The notes beneath the pieces were generated by a model, which saw only the letters and a list, made by a program, of their open reading frames with translations, searched no databases and was not told where the DNA came from. This document shows, in pieces, positions 1 to 5,329 of a stretch of DNA of 5,329 nucleotides (positions within the stretch are counted from its first letter, which is position 1; every line of letters starts with the position of its first letter). A program made the translations under genes and the position numbers. The stretch lies in assembly GCF_004138495.1 (NCBI RefSeq), contig NZ_ML142851.1, positions 280,516 to 285,844 on the forward strand, read 5' to 3'. The DNA comes from Phytoactinopolyspora endophytica (GTDB lineage Bacteria; Actinomycetota; Actinomycetes; Jiangellales; Jiangellaceae).

Positions 1-1
1 A

Positions 2-1501
2 GGGGCAGCCATTCGCTCAGTTGATGCCTCGAACGTCAAAGGTGCATTTGGAAAGGCGGACCTTCTTCGCGGAGGGCCAGTTATTTCCATAAGTTGTGAC
101 TCACAGCTCAACAGTCCCGACTCACGACTGACATTCGAGGAATTGGATGCAGGGGAACTCCTCGAGGGCATCGCGGACGGAATCCACGGACTGGGGACAA
201 AGGACTCACCAAGGTTCGTCCGTTACTTCTGGGAGCCTGAACCGTCGAGCGACGCTTGGGAACACCTCCAAGATTCAGTTAGTGAGACCATCGAATGGGG
301 AGGATGCGAGCAGGTGGTCTTCTGGGAGAACGGTGCTGGAATCCTTGCCGAGCGAGGGAAAACCGGCGCAGCCATCTTGGCGGGCGCAAGCGCATACGGC
401 CGACCTGGAGTCCTTGTCAGCCAGATCGGGGATCTTCCGTGCACGCTTTATCACGGCGGACATTTCTTCAAGAATGCTGCGGTCATTGCACCAAAGGAAC
501 CGGGATTAGCTCCAGCTCTATGGGCCTTCTGCGCATCGGGTGAATTCTCGGAAAGAGTGCGTAAGATTGATCAATCGCTCAAGGTGACGAACCGTACTCT
601 GGCGAAGGTGCCGTTCGATGTTGAGCGATGGCGACGGGCGGCGGAGGGGCAGTTTCCAGGGGGGCTGCCGGAGCCACGGTCAGGCGATCCGACGCAGTGG
701 CTGTTCGATGGCGGGCCAGAGACTTCGACCGAGCCGCTACAAGTTGCGATCGGAATGCTGGTGGGATACCGATGGCCCGGACAGCCCAACCCGAATGAAC
801 TTGACGGGTTGGCGGATCGTGATGGGATTGTGTGCCTGCCGGCCGTCGCGAGTGAGCGCCCGGCTGCGGAGAGGCTGCAGACGTTGTTAGCCAAGGCGTA
901 CGGTGACGAGTGGGCGTCAGGGACCGTCGGGAAGCTGCTGGATCAGGCCGGATCGAGCAAGAAGAATTTGGCGGATTGGCTGCGTAACGATTTCTTCAAA
1001 CAGCATTGCAAGGTGTTCATGAACCGACCGTTCGTGTGGCACATCTGGGATGGCCGCAGGGATGGGTTTTCTGCGTTGGTGAACTACCACCGGCTCGGCA
1101 GGGCTGGCACCGAGAAGCTGACCTACACCTACTTGGGTGACTGGATTGAGCGGCAACGTGCCGACGCGGTCGAGGGCGTTGCCGGCGCAGACGTTCGGCT
1201 AGCAGCGGCTCGGGAGCTCAAGGGCAAGTTTGAGGCGATTCTGGAAGGCGAGCCCCCGTACGACATCTACGTGCGGTGGAAAGAACTGCATGAGCAGCCG
1301 GTCGGATGGGAACCTGATCTTGACGACGGAATCCGGCTGAACATTCGGCCGTTCGTGGAAGCCGGTGTGCTGCGGGCAAGGGTCAATGTGCATTGGAAGA
1401 ACGATCGCGGCAAGAATCCCGACGGGTCCGAGCGGCGCAACGACCTGCACTACACCCTCGCCGAAAAGCGGACAGCACGGGAGAAGGCCGGGCGCGGATG
1501 A
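2..1501 (+). CDS. pglX: PglX-type BREX adenine-specific DNA methyltransferase, C-terminal part (5' partial)
   Basis: The frame is open from base 2 to the TGA at 1499-1501, giving 499 residues with no start in view. The TTG at 143 is internal, because the coding sense continues upstream of it. The catalytic methylase core (S-adenosylmethionine site and NPPY/F motif) must lie before the window. What remains is the recognition and C-terminal part of a large Eco57I-like N6-adenine methylase. Window residues ~65-210 look like a target-recognition domain, with GVLVSQIGDLP at 136-146 and KIDQSLKVTNRTLAKVPFD at 188-206. Conserved-looking C-terminal blocks follow: NRPFVWHIWDGRRDGF (341-356), YTYLGDWIERQ (375-385) and GWEPDLDDGIRLNIRPF (435-451). 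I recognise these from large methylases found beside PglZ genes. In BREX, PglX methylates adenine in a non-palindromic site to mark self DNA and is also needed for defence. It overlaps pglZ by four bases. Alternative: a methylase of a related type IIG or DISARM-like system, less likely given the neighbours. Confidence 0.85.
   Translation, partial: GAAIRSVDASNVKGAFGKADLLRGGPVISISCDSQLNSPDSRLTFEELDAGELLEGIADGIHGLGTKDSPRFVRYFWEPEPSSDAWEHLQDSVSETIEWGGCEQVVFWENGAGILAERGKTGAAILAGASAYGRPGVLVSQIGDLPCTLYHGGHFFKNAAVIAPKEPGLAPALWAFCASGEFSERVRKIDQSLKVTNRTLAKVPFDVERWRRAAEGQFPGGLPEPRSGDPTQWLFDGGPETSTEPLQVAIGMLVGYRWPGQPNPNELDGLADRDGIVCLPAVASERPAAERLQTLLAKAYGDEWASGTVGKLLDQAGSSKKNLADWLRNDFFKQHCKVFMNRPFVWHIWDGRRDGFSALVNYHRLGRAGTEKLTYTYLGDWIERQRADAVEGVAGADVRLAAARELKGKFEAILEGEPPYDIYVRWKELHEQPVGWEPDLDDGIRLNIRPFVEAGVLRARVNVHWKNDRGKNPDGSERRNDLHYTLAEKRTAREKAGRG
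1479..1501 (+). promoter_or_regulatory. Ribosome binding site and ATGA coupling junction that set the pglZ start
   Basis: A purine-rich Shine-Dalgarno-like run, GGGAGAAGG (1479-1487), lies ten bases before the ATG at 1498. That ATG overlaps the pglX stop TGA (1499-1501) as ATGA. This supports 1498 as the true pglZ start, because the protein then begins MTETLLDQIEAHL, which resembles the usual N-terminus of the family. The overlap suggests translational coupling of pglX and pglZ. The role is inferred from spacing only. Confidence 0.65.
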
Positions 1502-3810
1502 CGGAGACACTGCTCGATCAGATCGAGGCTCACCTCAGGCAGGCCCTCGCGTACAACGAGAACGCGGAGGTTGCTCCGGCCGCGCTGCTGTGGCCGGATC
1601 GTGACCGGCAGTTCACCGAGGCCGCTCGGCGTCTCAGGACGCGCATGCCGGTCTTGACGTTCGGTGAGCTCGACACAAGTCAAGCCCAGGGTCCCGCCTA
1701 CTGGTTACGTTGCGTGGTTGCCGGGACTGTCGACGCCTCGCTCCCTGCAGGTACTCCGGTGGTCTACCTGCCAGGGGTGGGTCGTGACGACCTACGTGCG
1801 ATTGAAGGCTGTCCGCGGAAGCTTGCGCCAATCGCCGAGCTGCAGTATCGCGCACAGTGGTTCTCACACCCCAGCGGCAAGGACTGGACGGTCCGTTCCT
1901 TGCTGTCAAATTCGGACCGTGGACTTGGGCACGATGTCGCCGAAGACACGGCGACGAGCGAGGCGCTTGGTGGAGCGTTCGGCGAGCTTCTCGGGGTTCC
2001 GGTGCTTCGGCTATCGTGGCAGCAAATAGACGCTGGCTTCCTCCGTGGGCTCCTCAATCCGGATCCGGTCGGTGCTCTGCTTGAGTGGCTGGATGATCCG
2101 AACGGCTTCCGGGCTCGTCTCAAGGACGAACAATGGACGGCGTTCATCGCGCAGTCCAAGCGTGATTATCACTTCGACCCCGTCGGCGATGGCGAGGTGA
2201 CCGGGGCCCGGCGCTTGGGCGAGCGTCAAGGCTCGTGGGCAGATGTGTGGAGGCGCTACGAGAAAAACCCGGAGGCCTATCCGGGGATCGAGGCGCGGCT
2301 GCGTAAGGGCATGCCGACCGACCAACTCTTTGCCGGGCCCACCGGTGCGTGGCCCCAGGACAATGAAGTGGCCGAGGACAGGCTACGCGGTGCCTTGAGT
2401 GACCTGCGGGGCGCGCCTCCAGGCACGGCTCGTGACCGCATCGCCACGCTGTGGCACGAGCACGGTGAACGCCGCAACTGGGTATGGGCCAGGATCGACC
2501 GCGCTCCGTTGGCCTTCGCCCTCGAACACCTCCACCGGCTTGCGCAGCTCACGACCCGTGGCCCGAGTGGAGAGGTCGATGACCTCATCGCGGCCTATAC
2601 AGCAGATGGCTGGCGTGCAGACGACGCCTTCCTGGCCGCGCTCCAAGCCGCTGGCGAAGTGATGGCGGATCGCGAGGCCGTCTCACAGGCGGCCATAGCC
2701 ATCTACTGGCCGTGGCTGGATGCGCACGCGAGAGCACTCCAGGACGCAATTGGACCATTGAGCAACGCCGAGACGTACAACGTCGGGCAAGAGGCGTCCA
2801 CGAAGAATGGGATCGTCACAGTGTTCGTCGACGGACTGCGCCTCGATCTCGGACGCCGGCTTGCCGACCGCTTGGGCAACCTCGACGTCACGGTCGACAC
2901 GACGCTCTCTGCCCTACCTACGGTGACTGACACCGCCAAGCCCGTTCTGACGCCTGTTCCAAACGGTTCTTTGAGGGCTGGCAACGATCTCGGGCCAGCG
3001 CGCTCGGATTCACGCGCCAAAGCGAACATCACAGTACTCCGCGCGCTCATGGGCCAGCGTGGCGTCCAGGTGCTACGGGGCGCCGAGACCGGCGACCCGT
3101 CGGGATGCGCATGGACCGAAACCGGTGAGATCGACAGGAGAGGGCACGAGTTCGGCATCGGCTTCGTGGACGAGATCGATGAGGAGCTGCAACGGATCGC
3201 TAGGCGGGTAAAGCTGCTGCTGGACGCCGGTTGGGAACAGGTCGACATCGTCACCGATCACGGATGGCTGTTGCTCCCGGGAGGGCTAGAGAAGGTTGAG
3301 TTACCAGCGGCGACCGTTGAAGTGAAGAAGGGTCGCTGCGCCAGACTCAAGGCAGGCGCCAACGTTTCCGTGTCGACAGTTCCCTGGCATTGGGACAGCG
3401 ACGTAAGCATCGCCGTCGCGCCGGGAGTGAGCTGTTTCGAAGCGAACCAAGAGTACGAGCACGGCGGAGTGAGCCTGCAGGAATGCATAGTCCCCAGGCT
3501 ACGGGTACGGGCAGTCGCTGACCGAGTGAGTACGGGCGGAGCGGCGATCACGAAGCTGAAGTGGCTTGGGCTAATGTGTCGCATTGAGTTGGAGAACATC
3601 GCACCAGGTGCGACTGTCGATATCCGGGCGAGGCCCGGCGAGCCGGCCAGTAGCGTCGTGGAGGAGGCAAAGGAGACAACGGGTACGCGTCGAGTCTCGC
3701 TCCTGGTCCCGGACGAGGATCGCGAGGGTGAAGACGCGTATGTGGTTGTCATAGCGGCGGATGGCGGCATCCTCGTCCAGCGCGAGGTAACGATCGGGGC
3801 TAACCGATGA
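1498..3810 (+). CDS. pglZ: BREX PglZ, alkaline-phosphatase-superfamily protein (type B-like), complete
   Basis: Complete protein of 770 residues. The N-terminal region matches the pattern I know from BREX-1 'PglZ type B' proteins: VAPAALLWPDRDRQ early on, YLPGV at 90-94, then AELQYR (113-118) and GKDWTVRSLL (127-136). A helical middle region (~140-430) follows. The PglZ catalytic domain starts at ~440. FVDGLRLD (443-450) carries the first putative metal-binding Asp, D445. SALPTVTDTAKP (471-482) holds threonines in the place of the superfamily's nucleophile. VTDHGWLLLPGG (585-596) supplies D587 and H588, and YEHGGVSLQE (653-662) supplies H655. All expected metal-site positions therefore look intact. 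Residues ~680-770 seem beta-rich and may form a small accessory domain. PglZ is the hallmark BREX protein; its exact chemistry in defence is unsettled, and metal-dependent phosphodiesterase or nuclease activity is plausible by family. It is cytosolic, with no signal peptide or membrane segment. It overlaps both neighbours by four bases, and its length fits the family. Confidence 0.93.
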   Translation: MTETLLDQIEAHLRQALAYNENAEVAPAALLWPDRDRQFTEAARRLRTRMPVLTFGELDTSQAQGPAYWLRCVVAGTVDASLPAGTPVVYLPGVGRDDLRAIEGCPRKLAPIAELQYRAQWFSHPSGKDWTVRSLLSNSDRGLGHDVAEDTATSEALGGAFGELLGVPVLRLSWQQIDAGFLRGLLNPDPVGALLEWLDDPNGFRARLKDEQWTAFIAQSKRDYHFDPVGDGEVTGARRLGERQGSWADVWRRYEKNPEAYPGIEARLRKGMPTDQLFAGPTGAWPQDNEVAEDRLRGALSDLRGAPPGTARDRIATLWHEHGERRNWVWARIDRAPLAFALEHLHRLAQLTTRGPSGEVDDLIAAYTADGWRADDAFLAALQAAGEVMADREAVSQAAIAIYWPWLDAHARALQDAIGPLSNAETYNVGQEASTKNGIVTVFVDGLRLDLGRRLADRLGNLDVTVDTTLSALPTVTDTAKPVLTPVPNGSLRAGNDLGPARSDSRAKANITVLRALMGQRGVQVLRGAETGDPSGCAWTETGEIDRRGHEFGIGFVDEIDEELQRIARRVKLLLDAGWEQVDIVTDHGWLLLPGGLEKVELPAATVEVKKGRCARLKAGANVSVSTVPWHWDSDVSIAVAPGVSCFEANQEYEHGGVSLQECIVPRLRVRAVADRVSTGGAAITKLKWLGLMCRIELENIAPGATVDIRARPGEPASSVVEEAKETTGTRRVSLLVPDEDREGEDAYVVVIAADGGILVQREVTIGANR
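3796..3810 (+). promoter_or_regulatory. Ribosome binding site and ATGA coupling junction that set the brxL start
   Basis: GGGG at 3796-3799 sits seven bases before the ATG at 3807, and a further GAGGT occurs at 3784-3788. The ATG overlaps the pglZ stop TGA (3808-3810) as ATGA, the same arrangement as at the pglX-pglZ junction. Together with the family-like N-terminus MTDLDELDRLAGTVFEGYVV, this fixes the brxL start. The Shine-Dalgarno match is weak, which fits reinitiation by ribosomes finishing pglZ. Confidence 0.6.
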
Positions 3811-5329
3811 CGGATCTTGACGAGCTCGACCGACTTGCCGGTACGGTCTTCGAGGGGTACGTCGTCAAGAAGGACCTTGCTCAACAGTTTCGCGGGCAGT
3901 ACCCCGTCCCTACATACGTCGGCGAGTTCCTGCTCGGCCGCTACTGCGCCACGACCGACCCGGACGAGATCGCCGAAGGCTTGGAGATCGTGCGTCGCTC
4001 GATGAGTGAACGGACGGTCCGACCCGGCGAAGAAGAGCTCTTCAAATCCCGCGCGCGAGAAAAGGGCGCCATCAAGATCATCGACCTGCTGCGCGCCAGG
4101 CTCGACACCACGTCAGACCTATACAAGGCTGAGCTTCCGAGTCTGCAGATTCGAGACGTTCACCTCTCGCCGCAGCTCATCAACAAGCACGAGCGGATGC
4201 TCACGGGCGGCTTCTACGCCGAAGTGACGCTGGAGTACATGGCTGCGCTAGCCAACGAACAAGGTGGTTCACCGTTCCGCGTTGAATCCATTCGGCCAAT
4301 CCAAATGTCAACCCGCGATGCGCTCGACACGTTCGCCTCAGGACGAGTTGAGTTCACGCTCGATCAGTGGCGCGACCTGCTGCTGCGATCGGTTGGATTC
4401 GAACCCGCGCGGCTAACACGGCGCCAGCAGGACATACTGCTAGTGCGGATGGTCCCGTTCGTTGTCAACAACTACAACGCGGTCGAGCTCGGGCCGCGAG
4501 GCACCGGGAAGTCGCACCTCTATCAACAGATCTCGCCCTACGCCCACCTCGTTTCTGGAGGCAAGGCAACCGTTGCGACGATGTTCGTCAACAACGCCAC
4601 AGGACGGCGAGGGCTGGTCGCGCAGTACGACGCAATCTGCTTCGACGAAGTCTCTGGTGTCTCGTTCGACCAGAAGGACGGCGTCAACATCCTCAAGGGC
4701 TACATGGAGTCCGGTGAGTTCAGCCGCGGCAAGGAATCCATCAAGGCCACGGGCGGGATCGTCATGGTCGGCAACTTCGATGTCGACGTCGAAGACCAGC
4801 TGCGGAAGGGTCACCTGTTCGGTCCGCTGCCGAAGGAGATGCGCGACGACACCGCGTTCATGGACCGCATCCACGCTTACCTGCCCGGTTGGGATGTCCC
4901 CAAGCTGGATCCGTCCTATTTCACCTCGCACTTCGGACTTGTCAGCGACTTCTTTGCCGAGTGTTGGACCCACCTGCGACACATCAGCCGCATCGAAGCA
5001 ATTCAGGGCCGTCTTGCCTGGGGCTCACAACTGAGTGGCCGTGATCGTCGAGCCGTAGAGAACACCGTCAACGGCTTGCTGAAGCTCCTGTACCCGGATC
5101 CAGACGTAGAGGTGCCTGGGGACTTCCTCGACTGGGCAGCCGAGCTCGCCGTCGAAATGCGGCGCCGCGTCAAGGAACAGCAGGCGTTCATAGGTACTGC
5201 CGAGTTCGGAGGGGTCGACCTCAGCTACCAGAGCGATGGGGCGGCTGAGAAGGTGGTCTACTGCGCTGAGTCCCTAAAGCATCGCCAACGGGCGGATAGT
5301 GAACAAGCGCTGTCCCCGGGGGCGCCAAC
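3807..5329 (+). CDS. brxL: BrxL, Lon-related AAA+ protein of BREX (3' partial)
   Basis: The frame runs open from the ATG at 3807 to the end of the window (507 full codons), so the C-terminus is missing. Residues 1-~200 form the N-terminal region, which in BrxL proteins contributes to DNA binding. The AAA+ ATPase domain follows: Walker A GPRGTGKS at 229-236, Walker B YDAICFDE at 274-281 (D280, E281), a sensor-1-like Asn in VMVGNFD (N323), and an arginine-finger-like R354 in FMDRIHAYLPGW. The run PFVVNNYNAVELGPRGTGKS (217-236) and the DRIHAYLPGW block are hallmarks I recognise from BrxL. The sequence near the window edge (from about residue 490) turns into a polar, Pro/Gly-containing stretch, probably the linker to the Lon-like protease-fold domain, so its Ser/Lys site cannot be judged. 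BrxL forms DNA-bound AAA+ rings and is needed for phage exclusion in type 1 BREX, though apparently not for methylation. It is the last of the three coupled genes seen. Confidence 0.92.
   Translation, partial: MTDLDELDRLAGTVFEGYVVKKDLAQQFRGQYPVPTYVGEFLLGRYCATTDPDEIAEGLEIVRRSMSERTVRPGEEELFKSRAREKGAIKIIDLLRARLDTTSDLYKAELPSLQIRDVHLSPQLINKHERMLTGGFYAEVTLEYMAALANEQGGSPFRVESIRPIQMSTRDALDTFASGRVEFTLDQWRDLLLRSVGFEPARLTRRQQDILLVRMVPFVVNNYNAVELGPRGTGKSHLYQQISPYAHLVSGGKATVATMFVNNATGRRGLVAQYDAICFDEVSGVSFDQKDGVNILKGYMESGEFSRGKESIKATGGIVMVGNFDVDVEDQLRKGHLFGPLPKEMRDDTAFMDRIHAYLPGWDVPKLDPSYFTSHFGLVSDFFAECWTHLRHISRIEAIQGRLAWGSQLSGRDRRAVENTVNGLLKLLYPDPDVEVPGDFLDWAAELAVEMRRRVKEQQAFIGTAEFGGVDLSYQSDGAAEKVVYCAESLKHRQRADSEQALSPGAP

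Noticed and set aside
143..145. TTG codon as the start of the first gene
   Set aside because: The frame is open upstream to base 2 and a methylase needs its catalytic domain before this point, so the gene is cut by the window edge rather than beginning here.
1393..1497. Upstream TTG start giving a 35-residue N-terminal extension of PglZ
   Set aside because: The extension lies entirely inside pglX, is Arg-rich and unlike PglZ N-termini; the ATG at 1498 has a ribosome site and gives a family-like start.
2703..3254. 183-residue open frame on the minus strand
   Set aside because: It is antisense to the PglZ active-site region with low-complexity Ser/Arg composition; the sense strand carries clear motifs.
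3258..3884. 208-residue open frame on the minus strand
   Set aside because: It is antisense to the conserved PglZ catalytic region and the brxL start, is Ser/Thr/Arg-rich as expected for a shadow frame in GC-rich DNA, and shows no recognisable motif.
4462..5034. 190-residue plus-strand frame inside brxL, and the antisense frame at 4440-4982
   Set aside because: Both overlap the Walker A, Walker B and arginine-finger blocks of BrxL in another frame; the plus-strand one is a Ser/Thr/Arg-rich shadow and the minus-strand one has no support.
1..5329. RNA genes, CRISPR arrays, insertion sequences, terminators or promoters
   Set aside because: The window is covered end to end by three genes; no repeat array, inverted-repeat boundary, strong hairpin with T-run or tRNA-like fold was seen by eye.

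Overview
The window is a coding-dense stretch of a BREX (BacteRiophage EXclusion) anti-phage locus. It holds three consecutive plus-strand genes with no intergenic space. They are the C-terminal ~500 residues of a PglX-type adenine-specific DNA methyltransferase (2-1501, start lies upstream), a complete PglZ alkaline-phosphatase-superfamily protein (1498-3810), and the first ~507 residues of a BrxL-type AAA+/Lon-related protein (3807 to the window end). The pglX-pglZ-brxL order is that of the distal half of a BREX type 1 operon; brxA, brxB and brxC would be expected upstream, outside the window.

The DNA is fairly GC-rich (hand counts: about 56% for 1-600 and about 63% for 601-1200). Codon third positions favour G/C, and the proteins are rich in Ala, Arg, Gly and Asp. 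This suggests a high-GC bacterium, most likely an actinobacterium, although BREX loci move horizontally and the host cannot be fixed from this window alone.

Both gene junctions are 4-base ATGA overlaps (1498-1501 and 3807-3810), so the three proteins are probably made from one mRNA by coupled translation. No promoter, terminator, tRNA, repeat array, CRISPR or mobile element is visible, and no stretch longer than a few bases is non-coding.

Working model from what is known of BREX: PglX marks host DNA by N6-adenine methylation at a non-palindromic site, PglZ is a required core component with a metal-dependent phosphatase/nuclease-like fold, and BrxL is a DNA-binding AAA+ ring needed for phage exclusion in type 1 systems. 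The points of interest are the less-studied subtype (PglZ resembling the 'type B' form, with an Eco57I-like PglX) and the lower GC over the putative DNA-recognition part of PglX. I see no wholly new system here; it is a variant of a known one.
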